DNA from: Bacillaceae bacterium OF18-1A
Lineage (GTDB): Bacteria; Bacillota; Bacilli; Bacillales; Bacillaceae_G
Length of the DNA stretch: 64,000 nucleotides
Assembly: GCA_027694045.1 (NCBI GenBank)
Contig: JAQEWB010000002.1
Span: forward strand, 930,001-994,000
Direction of reading: 5' to 3'
Shown: positions 38,154 to 47,495 of the stretch, one piece after another
Layout of the letters: every line of letters starts with the position of its first letter
How positions within the stretch are numbered: position 1 is the stretch's first letter
Position numbers and translations under genes: made by a program
Notes under the pieces: generated by a model
Told to the model about the DNA's origin: nothing
Seen by the model: the letters and a program-made list of their open reading frames with translations, nothing else
Databases searched by the model: none

Positions 38154-39560
38154 CTAATCACGCTTATATTTTTTCAACACTTCTTCTAATCGTTTTCGTT
38201 CATCATCTAACGTACTTGCATCTTTTTTCTTACTTACATCTTTCTTCACTGTTTCTTTCGCTTGTTCCTTTGGCTCTTCTTTCAACCAATCTGGTACCAT
38301 TTCTTCTCGTACTGTTTTCTTCGCCGTACGACCTTTTTTCTTCGTCTCAGCCCATTCTTGATATTGACGGTTTTCTTCTTTCGCTAACGCCATTGCTTCA
38401 GCTACTGTACCGACCTTTTTACGTGACCAATGACCAGCAATCTTCTCTACATATGTTTTCGCAAGTTTCATATCTGAGCGTAGCATAACGTAATAAATAA
38501 GTACATTCACAACTCCTGGCGTTAACTTTTGATTGATCATGACATCTTCAACAATTTGAAGGTCTGCTTTCGTCGCCTCTGCACCACCAGAAATCTCTTT
38601 TAATAGTTGTTTTGGCGATATTTCCTCTAACTGTTTTATGAGCATCTCTTCTTGCGTGGAAGGCTCTTTCTCTTTCATCGTACGCGCACTATGAGGCTGT
38701 ACTCTTTCACTTAATACAGGTAACGCTTGACCATTTTCAAATTGATACCAATCACGTGCTCCTTTTCTAAGCCTTTCGATATCAATTGTTTGCATTTCTG
38801 TCACTGCACCAAGAACGATATTTTGCATCGATAACACATCTACACCGTACACGTAAGCGAGTGTAATGACACATTCCCGCACTTGATCTGTAAGTGCCTT
38901 TTTAGGGACAAGTGCGGACAATCCATCTACAAATAAGGAGAAATCAAAGAAATCATTCCAAACTTTCGGAGCATCCCCCTTCTCATTACTTGGCATAGTT
39001 GTCGTTTTTGGAATACGAAGGTCTTCCTGCGCATGTTCAAGCTGCCCTGGATTAAACGAGCCAAACACATCATTGAAAGAGCGCGTAACATTTTCATAAG
39101 AAGCAAAATCAAACTCTTCTTCTAAGAAATATTGCTTTACTTGATTGTATTTTGTCCGACTCAATCGATTGTATAAAAAGATACTTAAAACAATATCATC
39201 AAAAAACTGTTTCGGAGATAAAGGTGGTTGCAATTCGTATATAAACATTCGAATATCTTTTTCTTTCTTAATATATACCTTTAAAAGCCCAATCGCCTCT
39301 AACTTTACCCGTTCCTCATATATTTCAGGAAGCTGCATTTGCATAGTCACCATGAGGGAATGATGTGTATTCTCTTTTCCAAACACACGATCTTGCTCTA
39401 GCTCCCCCCATAGCGTCATGTACAAGCTAAAAGCTCTACTACCTATTAACGGCTGGTACAACATCGTTAATACTTTTCGGTCGTAATTATGTAGTAGCCC
39501 TTTCGCACTTACTTTATAACGATCAATCGGCAATAGCTCCATCCATGACTGTTTTTCCAT
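38154..39560 (-). CDS. dnaB: Replication initiation and membrane attachment protein DnaB
   Basis: A 468-residue Firmicutes DnaB, which is not the helicase. It has winged-helix DDBH1-type helices at the N-terminus and a DDBH2 (DnaD-like) domain near 330-410, including LTPGVVNVLIYYVMLRSDMKLAKTYVEKIAGHWSRKKVGT. The lysine/glutamate-rich C-terminal tail is typical. It recruits the helicase loader at oriC. First of the dnaB-dnaI pair, 153 bp after nrdR. Confidence 0.95.
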   Translation of the reverse strand: MEKQSWMELLPIDRYKVSAKGLLHNYDRKVLTMLYQPLIGSRAFSLYMTLWGELEQDRVFGKENTHHSLMVTMQMQLPEIYEERVKLEAIGLLKVYIKKEKDIRMFIYELQPPLSPKQFFDDIVLSIFLYNRLSRTKYNQVKQYFLEEEFDFASYENVTRSFNDVFGSFNPGQLEHAQEDLRIPKTTTMPSNEKGDAPKVWNDFFDFSLFVDGLSALVPKKALTDQVRECVITLAYVYGVDVLSMQNIVLGAVTEMQTIDIERLRKGARDWYQFENGQALPVLSERVQPHSARTMKEKEPSTQEEMLIKQLEEISPKQLLKEISGGAEATKADLQIVEDVMINQKLTPGVVNVLIYYVMLRSDMKLAKTYVEKIAGHWSRKKVGTVAEAMALAKEENRQYQEWAETKKKGRTAKKTVREEMVPDWLKEEPKEQAKETVKKDVSKKKDASTLDDERKRLEEVLKKYKRD

Positions 39561-39712
39561 TCTTGCTTTTCCTTTCTCTCATCCAATCTATCCTTTAATT
39601 CATTCGTTCTATCTTCATTATATAATTTCTTAGTGAAAAAGAGCTATTAGCTTACGCTTCTAGCTCTCTTATCTTATTACATACAGTATGTAAAGAGAAT
39701 AAAGTACAACTC

Positions 39713-40174
39713 CTACTCTCTCTCTTTTTGCAGTATATCTTTTAATTCTTCAATAAATACATTTAAATCTTTAAATTGACGATATACAGAAGCAAAACGC
39801 ACGTAAGCGACGTCGTCAATATCACGAAGTTCTTCCATAACAATTTCACCAATCATATCACTTTTCACTTCTGATATACCTAAATTACGAAGCTCACGTT
39901 CCACACTTTGTGTTACTTCCTCTAATTGTCTTAAAGATACTGGTCTTTTTTCACACGCCTTAATTAAACCGCGTAAAATCTTTTCTTTATTAAACTCTTC
40001 TCGCGTTCCTTCTTTTTTAACAACGATAAGAGGTGACTCTTCTACTCTTTCAAATGTCGTAAAGCGACTTAAACAGCTTTCACACTCTCTCCTTCTTCGA
40101 ATAGAGCGCCCCTCGTCTACCGGACGCGAATCTAACACTCTTGTGCCATTATGAGAACAGGATGGACAACGCAA
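39713..40174 (-). CDS. nrdR: Transcriptional repressor NrdR
   Basis: A 153-residue NrdR. The N-terminal zinc ribbon has RCPSC and CESC cysteine pairs with RRRREC; the ATP-cone domain follows from [29 protein letters not shown]. It senses ATP/dATP and represses ribonucleotide reductase genes. I place the start at TTG 40174 (M-RCPSC), 8 nt after AAAGGAG and matching the usual NrdR beginning; a GTG at 40183 overlaps the Shine-Dalgarno. Confidence 0.95.
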   Translation of the reverse strand: MRCPSCSHNGTRVLDSRPVDEGRSIRRRRECESCLSRFTTFERVEESPLIVVKKEGTREEFNKEKILRGLIKACEKRPVSLRQLEEVTQSVERELRNLGISEVKSDMIGEIVMEELRDIDDVAYVRFASVYRQFKDLNVFIEELKDILQKERE

Positions 40175-40410
40175 TTCATTCACTCCTTTACACTATAATC
40201 TTTATTTTTCTCTACTCACTCTACATGAAAATATATATACAATATTATATAACTCATTCTAATGCTCTTACCACTTTAAGTTTAAATGCATGATTTCCTC
40301 ATCTTATTTTATAACCAAATAAGATGGTAGATGCGGCTTTCTATACTTGTAAAAGCGCAATTTATTCAACTAACGAGTCTGTTATGTTTTTTCCTTCTTT
40401 ATAAACTAAA

Positions 40411-40435
40411 AAAGAGGTGCATTATACACCTCTTT
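40411..40435 (-). terminator. speD terminator
   Basis: Stem AAAGAGGTG/CACCTCTTT followed by U residues on the minus strand. Confidence 0.85.
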
Positions 40436-40461
40436 ACATTTTAAATCAATTATGTTCTTTT

Positions 40462-40854
40462 TTAAAGAGCTTTTGTTTCTCTCTGCTTAATTTCGAAGCT
40501 ACCAGTGCCTCGAGGAAGCTCGATGCTCTCACGCGTTTTCGCGTTTAAACCTTCTGCAATGTATTCTGCAGCAACATTTGGATCAATACGATCCCCACAA
40601 GTATAAACATCAATACTTGCGTAACCGTGCTCCGGAAAGCTATGAATTGTTAAATGTGATTCCGAAATAATTACTACTCCACTTACACCTTGTGGTGCAA
40701 ATTTATGGAAAGCAACCTCACGTACTTCAGCACCTGCTCTTAGTGCTGCATCCACAAATAATTGTTCAATATACGGCATGTCATTAAGCTTGTCGAAATC
40801 GCAATCCCAAAGTTCAGCGATTACGTGACGACCCATCGTATCCATAGTATCCAT
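40462..40854 (-). CDS. speD: S-adenosylmethionine decarboxylase proenzyme
   Basis: A 130-residue prokaryotic class 1B AdoMetDC. The self-cleavage site is [25 protein letters not shown] (serine 66 becomes the pyruvoyl group). It makes decarboxylated SAM for spermidine synthesis. The ATG at 40854 follows AGGGGGAACTGTAGA; the first nine bases are nearly repeated (ATGGATACT, ATGGATACG), giving [10 protein letters not shown], three residues longer than B. subtilis SpeD. A structured leader with its own promoter lies upstream, and a terminator separates it from gapB. Confidence 0.96.
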
Positions 40855-41004
40855 TCTACAGTTCCCCCTTGTAAATTTAATCTAACTGTTCGAATTGAAA
40901 ACTAATTTGCAATTTGGCTTGCTCCACTACCACGGGGGAAAGTTAGTCCAGAGAGGTCCTAACCCTTTAAGTAGTGACTACGTACCTCAGCTCTTAAGTT
41001 TACG
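40855..41004 (-). promoter_or_regulatory. Structured 5' leader of speD (candidate cis-regulatory RNA)
   Basis: On the minus strand, CACTAC (40971-40976) can pair with GTAGTG (40925-40930). They enclose GGGTTAG and CTAAC, which pair in turn around a GACCTCTCTGGA apex. The leader ends at the speD ribosome-binding site. I do not recognise it as a known riboswitch class. Confidence 0.5.
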
Positions 41005-41010
41005 AGTGTT

Positions 41011-41039
41011 AGTATACTTTGTTTATTTTCATTTTGCAA
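41011..41039 (-). promoter_or_regulatory. SigA-type promoter of speD
   Basis: TTGCAA (41034-41039) and TATACT (41011-41016) are 17 bp apart on the minus strand, placing transcription start about 150 nt before speD. Confidence 0.7.
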
Positions 41040-41195
41040 CAACAGTTTTTTCGATTTTTTGTCATATCTTCCTCTTTACTTTTCCCTAAAAAAAATAAAT
41101 GATTCACGAATCCAGTAATCACAACGTTTCGTGGTATGTCCACTTTTTAAAATATACTCATATAATTTTTTTCCTTTTCAGAAAAAAATAAAAAA

Positions 41196-41221
41196 AGAGG
41201 GCAAAATTTCACATGCCCTCT
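41196..41221 (-). terminator. gapB terminator
   Basis: The stem AGAGGGCA/TGCCCTCT is followed on the minus strand by seven U. Confidence 0.9.
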
Positions 41222-41232
41222 CCCTCATTCAC

Positions 41233-42261
41233 TTAAATATGTTGCACATTTTCTTGCTTCGCTAATTCACCAACAACTAACGTTACAAGATCTACAACAC
41301 GACGAGAGTAGCCCCACTCGTTATCATACCAAGCAAGTACTTTCACTTTACGATCACCCATTACCATTGTAGATAAACCATCAATAATAGCTGAGTGTGT
41401 ATTTGTATTAAAGTCGATAGATACTAAAGGCTCTTCGCTAAATTCTACAATACCTTTTAATGCGCCGTTTGCAACAGTTTTGAACGCTTCATTAATAGCT
41501 TCAACTGTTACATCACGTTTTACATCTACTACTAAGTCAACAAGAGACACGTTTGGTGTTGGCACACGAAGTGCCATACCATGAAGTTTTCCATTTAAGT
41601 GTGGAAGAACTTTTGCTAGCGCTTTCGCAGCACCTGTCGTTGTCGGAATAATCGATTGTCCGCAAGCACGTGCTCTTCTTAAATCTTTATGTGGGTTATC
41701 AATATTTTTTTGGTCATTTGTATAAGCGTGAACAGTTGTCATTAAACCGTTTTCAATTCCAAACTGCTCATCTAACACCTTTACAACAGGCGCTAAACAG
41801 TTTGTTGTACAAGATGCATTTGAAATAACGGTATGTTTTGTAATATCTAATTGGTCTTCGTTCACACCAACTACGATTGTTACATCTTCATTTTTACCAG
41901 GCGCTGTTAAAATAACTTTTTTCGCTCCAGCTTCAACATGAAGAATTGCCTTTTCTTTTGCATTAAATTTACCAGTTGCTTCAATTACAACTTCAACACC
42001 TAGGTCTTTCCAAGGCAATTCCTTTGGATCGCGGTTGTTTAAAAGGCGAATCATTTTTCCATCAACTAATAAGTGATCTTCAAATGCTTCTACTGTTCCG
42101 TCAAACTTTCCGTGAACTGTATCATACTTAATTAAATGTGCTAACGTTTCAGATGGATAGCTTGCATTGATTGCTACAATTTCGAATGCGCTTTCTTTTA
42201 CTGCTTGACGAAATACCATTCTCCCAATACGTCCAAATCCATTAATTGCCACACGAGTCAT
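41233..42261 (-). CDS. gapB: Glyceraldehyde-3-phosphate dehydrogenase, GapB type
   Basis: A 342-residue GAPDH. The Rossmann fold GFGRIGRMVFRQ and catalytic ISNASCTTNCLAP (cysteine about 153) are present. The position that is aspartate in NAD-specific GapA (after beta 2) is replaced in IVAINASYP, consistent with the NADP-preferring gluconeogenic GapB. In B. subtilis GapB is repressed on glucose by CcpN. The neighbourhood gapB-speD matches B. subtilis. Confidence 0.94.
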   Translation of the reverse strand: MTRVAINGFGRIGRMVFRQAVKESAFEIVAINASYPSETLAHLIKYDTVHGKFDGTVEAFEDHLLVDGKMIRLLNNRDPKELPWKDLGVEVVIEATGKFNAKEKAILHVEAGAKKVILTAPGKNEDVTIVVGVNEDQLDITKHTVISNASCTTNCLAPVVKVLDEQFGIENGLMTTVHAYTNDQKNIDNPHKDLRRARACGQSIIPTTTGAAKALAKVLPHLNGKLHGMALRVPTPNVSLVDLVVDVKRDVTVEAINEAFKTVANGALKGIVEFSEEPLVSIDFNTNTHSAIIDGLSTMVMGDRKVKVLAWYDNEWGYSRRVVDLVTLVVGELAKQENVQHI

Positions 42262-42370
42262 AATATGTTATCCCCCTTGAATGCGTTATACTATTTATCT
42301 CCAATCCCAATAATAGTATAACACAAAAAGGGGATATGTCACTAAGCATTTTCACTAATTTTACAATTTT

Positions 42371-42973
42371 TTAATCAATAATGTTCCATTTTTTTAAAAT
42401 CGCCCTTAATTGTGTTTTCGTCTCACGAATTGTGCCATCATTATTTATTACTTCATCCGCATTTTTTACTTTTTCTTCTAGCGGCATTTGCGATTGAATA
42501 CGTGCCATTGCTTCTTCTTCTGAAAAATTGTTTCGTTTCATTAAACGTTCTAATTGCGTATTAGGTGTAACTGCTACAACTAAAACACGATCAACAAGAT
42601 TCGTTAATTTACTTTCAAACAAAAGTGGGATATCCAACACAACCGCTTGCATACCTTCTTTTATGTACATTTCCTTTTGTGAATTCATTTCTTCACGTAC
42701 TGCAGGGTGAACAATTTTATTTAACTGCAATCGTTTTTCTTCATTATAGAAGACGACACTTCCCAACTTTGGCCGATCCAGTTCTCCATCTTTTTGTAAC
42801 ACTTCCGTTCCAAACACTTCTACTATTTTGTTATATGCTGGTTTTCCCCGCTCTACAACTTCTCTTGCAATAATATCGGCATCAACAACTGGTATATGTA
42901 GTTCCCCGAACATTTCTGACACCGTACTTTTACCACTCGCAATGCCTCCTGTTAATCCAATCACTACTGTCAT
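42371..42973 (-). CDS. coaE: Dephospho-CoA kinase
   Basis: A 200-residue P-loop kinase with Walker [14 protein letters not shown] (about 6-18) and family motifs [11 protein letters not shown] and VLDIPLLFE. It catalyses the last step of CoA synthesis. The ATG at 42973 follows GAGGGGGGTTATT; the frame to 42988 is not needed. It follows ytaF after a terminator-like hairpin. Confidence 0.95.
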   Translation of the reverse strand: MTVVIGLTGGIASGKSTVSEMFGELHIPVVDADIIAREVVERGKPAYNKIVEVFGTEVLQKDGELDRPKLGSVVFYNEEKRLQLNKIVHPAVREEMNSQKEMYIKEGMQAVVLDIPLLFESKLTNLVDRVLVVAVTPNTQLERLMKRNNFSEEEAMARIQSQMPLEEKVKNADEVINNDGTIRETKTQLRAILKKWNIID

Positions 42974-42995
42974 AATAACCCCCCTCATAATAAAA

Positions 42996-43019
42996 GGCGC
43001 GAAACTAATGTTCCACGCC
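42996..43019 (-). terminator. Terminator-like hairpin between ytaF and coaE
   Basis: GGCG-c-GAA paired with TTC-ca-CGCC, followed on the minus strand by UUUUAUU. Confidence 0.5.
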
Positions 43020-43024
43020 CATAC

Positions 43025-43657
43025 TTACATTTTCCAAATTCCAATAATAATGAGTAATACCCCAGGCAGGAATGTAAATTTTTGTAACCATTTCATATTC
43101 GATAAAACCGTTCCAAGCTTCATTCCAATAAATAAAAACAAAGAACTCATCACTGCAACTAATATTGCCATCATAGCAGGTGCATACCCTAATAAAGACG
43201 CACCAATTCCAGCACCAAACGAATCCACAGAAAGTGCGATACCAAGAAGTAGCGCTTCTCCTGCAGAAATAGTTCCTGATTTATCAAAATCCGCAACAGT
43301 TGGTTTCCGTAAAATTTGAATCACTAGCCCGAGTGAAGCAATCTCTAATTTCCAAACCTTCTCCTCTTGCTTCTGTTCTTCTTTTTTATCACTTCGAAAA
43401 AATTGATATAATACCCAAATTCCGATTCCAATAAGAACAAGCCCACCGATACGCGTTGCGATAACTGGTGAAAAGATTTTCGCGATCATATGTCCAATTC
43501 CCATTGAAACAAGCATAACAGCCGCTGAACACATTCCGATAATTATAATTGATCTTAGTGGAATTCTTACACTTCTCAATCCGTATGTTAGCCCTACACT
43601 ACAACTATCTAAGCTTAATGTAAAAGCCAATAAAATAAGAGATAAATAAAGGTACAT
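43025..43657 (-). CDS. ytaF: Sporulation membrane protein YtaF (MntP/DUF204-like)
   Basis: A 210-residue protein with six membrane spans and two repeats of the MntP-like motif, SLDSCSVGLTYG and LSVDSFGAGIGAS, each with a conserved aspartate. The central charged loop SDKKEEQKQEEK is cytosolic. It is related to manganese exporters but the substrate is unproven. It sits between mutM and coaE, as in B. subtilis. Confidence 0.9.
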   Translation of the reverse strand: MYLYLSLILLAFTLSLDSCSVGLTYGLRSVRIPLRSIIIIGMCSAAVMLVSMGIGHMIAKIFSPVIATRIGGLVLIGIGIWVLYQFFRSDKKEEQKQEEKVWKLEIASLGLVIQILRKPTVADFDKSGTISAGEALLLGIALSVDSFGAGIGASLLGYAPAMMAILVAVMSSLFLFIGMKLGTVLSNMKWLQKFTFLPGVLLIIIGIWKM

Positions 43658-43729
43658 CGGTAAGCTCCTCCCTTATACATAGCTCTGCTGTATGTATATG
43701 ACAAATGCCTATCCGATGTTATCCCTTTT

Positions 43730-44560
43730 CTATATTCTAGGCTGACAAATTGGGCAGTAGTGCGTCCCTCTTCCGCCAACAACTGTTTTTTCTAATATCG
43801 TGCCACAAGTTACACATGGTTCTCCCTTTTTCCCATATACATTTAAAAGCTCTTGGAATGAACCAATTTGTCCCTGTGAATTGATATACGTTCTAATCGT
43901 GCTTCCGCCACGCTTTACAGCTTCACCGAGCGTTGTAACAGTCGCCTCATAAATTCTTTCAACTTCTTCTGCTGTTAAAGAAGATGCTGCTCGTTCCGGA
44001 TGAATTTGAGAGCGGAATAAAACTTCATCTACATATATATTTCCAAGCCCTACTAAAAGACGTTGATCTAATAATACAACCTTTATTTTACGATTTGTCT
44101 TCTTTAGTCTTTCTTGTAAATACTGTGGTGTCAATTCAGCATCAAATGGCTCCGGACCTAAATCAGCAAGAGGCATTTGATTCAATTCTTCACCTTTCTT
44201 AAAGAGATGCATTGTACCAAACTTTCTCACATCTTTATAATGTAATTCAGTTCCATCTGTAAATAAGAAACGGACGTGCGTATGCTTATCAATTGGTTCA
44301 TCCTCTTGATGCAATAAAAACTTACCTTCCATACGCAAATGTGAAACGATAACATAATTTGTTACATATAAGAGCAAAAACTTTCCTCTTCGCTTTATAT
44401 TTTCAATCTTCTCGCCTCTTAGCATTTCTTTAAAAATTTCAGCATCATCTGGGCGCTTTACTATTTTAGGATAAGTAACAATGACATCTTCAATCGTTTT
44501 TCCTGTTACAAGATTTTCAAGCGTCCGCCTAACATTTTCAACCTCTGGCAATTCCGGCAT
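43730..44560 (-). CDS. mutM: Formamidopyrimidine-DNA glycosylase
   Basis: A 276-residue Fpg. The N-terminal PELPEVE supplies the catalytic proline and glutamate; lysine in RMEGKFLLH (about 57-60), the H2TH region VGLGNIYVDEVLF and the C-terminal zinc finger CVTCG...CPIC are all present. It excises 8-oxoguanine and nicks abasic sites. It starts 12 bp after polA, so the two are cotranscribed. Confidence 0.97.
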   Translation of the reverse strand: MPELPEVENVRRTLENLVTGKTIEDVIVTYPKIVKRPDDAEIFKEMLRGEKIENIKRRGKFLLLYVTNYVIVSHLRMEGKFLLHQEDEPIDKHTHVRFLFTDGTELHYKDVRKFGTMHLFKKGEELNQMPLADLGPEPFDAELTPQYLQERLKKTNRKIKVVLLDQRLLVGLGNIYVDEVLFRSQIHPERAASSLTAEEVERIYEATVTTLGEAVKRGGSTIRTYINSQGQIGSFQELLNVYGKKGEPCVTCGTILEKTVVGGRGTHYCPICQPRI

Positions 44561-44572
44561 TTCTTCACTTCC

Positions 44573-47206
44573 TTATTTTGCGTCGTACCAAGTTGGACCG
44601 TAAGAATAATCAACTTTCAGCGGAACTGCGAGTTCAATTGCATGCTCCATTACTTCTGGTACAAGCTTCTCTAATTTTTCAAGTTCTTCTTTTGGTGCTT
44701 CAAATATCAATTCATCGTGTACTTGCAGAAGAAGACGTGCTTGTAATCCTTCTTCTTCTAAACGATCTGCCATAATAATCATCGCTTTTTTAATAATATC
44801 TGCTGCAGTACCTTGAATTGGTGTATTCATAGCTGTACGCTCAGCAAAGCTACGTAAATTGAAATTACGACTCGTAATTTCCGGAATGTAACGGCGACGG
44901 TTTAATAATGTAGCCACATATCCTTTTTGTTTCGCATCTTTTACAATGTCATCCATGTATTCTTGTACGCCAGGGAAACTTTCTAAATACTTTTCAATAA
45001 ATTCCGCTGCTGCTTTTCTTGTAATTCCTAAGTTTTGTGAAAGACCATAATCACTAATACCATACACAATTCCAAAGTTTACAGCTTTTGCTTGTCGTCT
45101 CATATTTGAAGTTACTTCATCCTTTTCAACACCAAATACGTCCATAGCTGTTTTCGTATGAATATCCATATCATGTTGGAACGCTTCAACTAAACCTTTA
45201 TCATTTGCAATATGAGCTAATACACGAAGTTCAATTTGCGAATAATCGGCCGCATACATAATCCAACCTTCTTCTGATGGAACGAATGCTTGACGAATCT
45301 TCCTTCCTTCTTCTAATCGAATCGGGATATTTTGCAAGTTTGGATCCGTTGAACTTAATCGACCTGTTTGCGTTAATACTTGATTGAAACGAGTATGGAT
45401 TTTAGATGAATCTTCATGTACAACTTTTAGTAAACCTTCAATATAAGTTGAATTTAGTTTCCCTAATTGACGGTAATGTAAAATATTTGGAATAATTTCA
45501 TGGTGATTCATAAGCTTTTCTAGTACATCAGCTGACGTAGAATACCCTGTTTTCGTCTTTTTAATAACCGGTAAGTTTAAATTCTCAAACAGAATAACAC
45601 CAAGTTGCTTCGGTGAATTAATATTAAATTCTGTTCCCGCAAGCTTATAAATTTCCTGTTCCATTTCCTTTAATCTACCTGCAAGTTCTTCTCCCATATT
45701 ACGAAGACGCTCTGTATCAACTTTTACACCTTTTACTTCCATATCAGCTAATACACGTGCAAGCGGTAATTCTAGCTCTGTAAATAGTTCATATTGCTCG
45801 TTCTTTTCTAATTCTTCTACGAATGTTTGCTGTACATCATATAATACATGCACTTTACGAGCGACATGCTCCGCCACTACCTCTAGCTCTGGAACAGCAC
45901 GTTTCGCACCTTTTCCGTAAACTTCTTCATCAGATTTCACAGCATGCGTTTCTTTCATTTTCGCTACAGTGCGGAAATCTTTATCTGTATCAGCTGGATC
46001 AAGTAAATAAGCAGCAATTAATAAATCAAAGTCAATGCCTTGAATATCTACACCATTCCATTTCAGTGCAACGATAGCTCGCTTCGCATCAAATGTCTGC
46101 TTTCTCATTTCTCCATTTGCAAGCCACCCTTTAAATGCATCAGATGCAAGAGCGATGTCTGTCTGAATAAAGTAACAACCATTTTCATTTTGAATACCAA
46201 AACCTTGAATGTCCGCTTTATGATAATTATCTTCTTGTACTTCAACGATAAGCGCACTATCTTGCTGAAGCATTTCCTCTGTAACTTCTTCCACAATATC
46301 AAATGTAATATCATCTAATTCAGCTGGAGCTGTTTCTTCTGGCTCGACACCTAGCTTAGTTAAAAGAGAGGTAAATCCTAAATTCTCGAACATTGGAACT
46401 ACATCACTTGCTTCGTATCCTTTATACTCCATATCATCCACATGCACTGTAATCGGCGCATCTGTAATAATAGTTGCAAGATCTTTACTCATAAGAGCTT
46501 GTTCTTTGTTCGCTTCCAATTTTTCTTTTAGTTTCTTCCCGCTTACTTGATCTATATTTTCATACACTTCTTCAACCGTTCCAAACTGTGTTAACAATTT
46601 AATCGCAGTTTTTTCACCAACTCCTGGTACACCCGGAATATTATCTGACTGGTCTCCCATTAAACCTTTCATATCAATAATTTGCTTTGGTGATAAGCTA
46701 TATTTCTCAAATAAAGCTTCTGGCGTATATTCATCGACTTCTGTAATCCCTTTTCGAGGAATACATACAAGTGTGTTATCTGAAACAAGTTGAAGTAAAT
46801 CTTTATCTCCTGAAATAACTTTTACATTTGCTCCTTGTTCACTTGCTTCTTTCGCTAACGTTCCCATAATGTCATCAGCTTCGTAATTTTCCAATTCATA
46901 ACGCGGTACATTGAATGCATCAAGCATCTCACGAATAAATGGGAACTGCTCTGATAATTCAGGTGGAGTCTTTTGACGTCCTCCTTTATACTCGCTATAT
47001 GTTTTATGGCGGAATGTCGTTTTCCCTGCATCAAACGCCACTAACATATGCGTCGGCTTTTCCTCCTCTAATATTCTCATTAACATCATTGTAAAACCGT
47101 AAATTGCGTTCGTATGTATACCTTTGTCGTTATTTAAAAGCGGTAGTGCAAAGAAAGCACGATACGCGATATTATTACCATCTACTAATACGACCTTTTT
47201 TTCCAA
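44573..47206 (-). CDS. polA: DNA polymerase I
   Basis: An 877-residue PolA. The N-terminal 5' nuclease (LVDGNNIAYRAFFALP, GDKDLLQLVS, GVPGVGEKTA) is followed by a 3'-5' exonuclease-like domain whose DEDD residues are not recognisable, as in Geobacillus PolI, and the polymerase domain with ADYSQIELRVLAH and LLQVHDELIFEAP. It processes Okazaki fragments and fills repair gaps. I place the start at TTG 47206, 8 nt after GGGGAGG, giving EKKVVLVDGNN; the ATG at 47248 lacks a ribosome-binding site. A PhoP-type promoter lies upstream. Confidence 0.96.
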   Translation of the reverse strand: MEKKVVLVDGNNIAYRAFFALPLLNNDKGIHTNAIYGFTMMLMRILEEEKPTHMLVAFDAGKTTFRHKTYSEYKGGRQKTPPELSEQFPFIREMLDAFNVPRYELENYEADDIMGTLAKEASEQGANVKVISGDKDLLQLVSDNTLVCIPRKGITEVDEYTPEALFEKYSLSPKQIIDMKGLMGDQSDNIPGVPGVGEKTAIKLLTQFGTVEEVYENIDQVSGKKLKEKLEANKEQALMSKDLATIITDAPITVHVDDMEYKGYEASDVVPMFENLGFTSLLTKLGVEPEETAPAELDDITFDIVEEVTEEMLQQDSALIVEVQEDNYHKADIQGFGIQNENGCYFIQTDIALASDAFKGWLANGEMRKQTFDAKRAIVALKWNGVDIQGIDFDLLIAAYLLDPADTDKDFRTVAKMKETHAVKSDEEVYGKGAKRAVPELEVVAEHVARKVHVLYDVQQTFVEELEKNEQYELFTELELPLARVLADMEVKGVKVDTERLRNMGEELAGRLKEMEQEIYKLAGTEFNINSPKQLGVILFENLNLPVIKKTKTGYSTSADVLEKLMNHHEIIPNILHYRQLGKLNSTYIEGLLKVVHEDSSKIHTRFNQVLTQTGRLSSTDPNLQNIPIRLEEGRKIRQAFVPSEEGWIMYAADYSQIELRVLAHIANDKGLVEAFQHDMDIHTKTAMDVFGVEKDEVTSNMRRQAKAVNFGIVYGISDYGLSQNLGITRKAAAEFIEKYLESFPGVQEYMDDIVKDAKQKGYVATLLNRRRYIPEITSRNFNLRSFAERTAMNTPIQGTAADIIKKAMIIMADRLEEEGLQARLLLQVHDELIFEAPKEELEKLEKLVPEVMEHAIELAVPLKVDYSYGPTWYDAK

Positions 47207-47365
47207 ACTAGAAACCTCCCCATACAAATTTGAACTGATTTTTTCCATAGAAAAAAACCGTTTCTTTCCTCTCTCTATATTAACATGACTAATAGAGAGA
47301 AGAAAAATAACGGCTATTTTCTATTGTATATACAAACGTTTATTAATTATAGAAGGGAAGTGACG

Positions 47366-47390
47366 AGAACAGCATAACTATTCTCGTCCA
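47366..47390 (-). other. Hairpin in the polA leader
   Basis: GACGAGAA and TTCTCGTC are perfect 8-bp arms with a 9-nt loop, downstream of the Pho-type promoter and 160 nt before polA. No U run follows, so it is not a classical terminator. Confidence 0.5.
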
Positions 47391-47422
47391 AAATTACTCC
47401 TTGGATGAAGGGGTTTTCATGT

Positions 47423-47479
47423 ATTATATTAACAGACCTTTATTAATATTTAATTAAGCCAATGTTAATATATTGTAAA
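47423..47479 (-). promoter_or_regulatory. PhoP-type promoter: four Pho-box hexamers plus TATAAT
   Basis: On the minus strand TTTACA (47474-47479), TTAACA (47463-47468), TTAATT (47452-47457) and TTAATA (47441-47446) repeat with exact 5-bp spacers. They end 12 bp before a perfect TATAAT (47423-47428). PhoP-activated promoters of Bacillus have this arrangement, with TT(A/T/C)ACA repeats from about -60 to -22. The next gene downstream is polA. Confidence 0.65.
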
Positions 47480-47495
47480 CATCCTTCATTCCATT

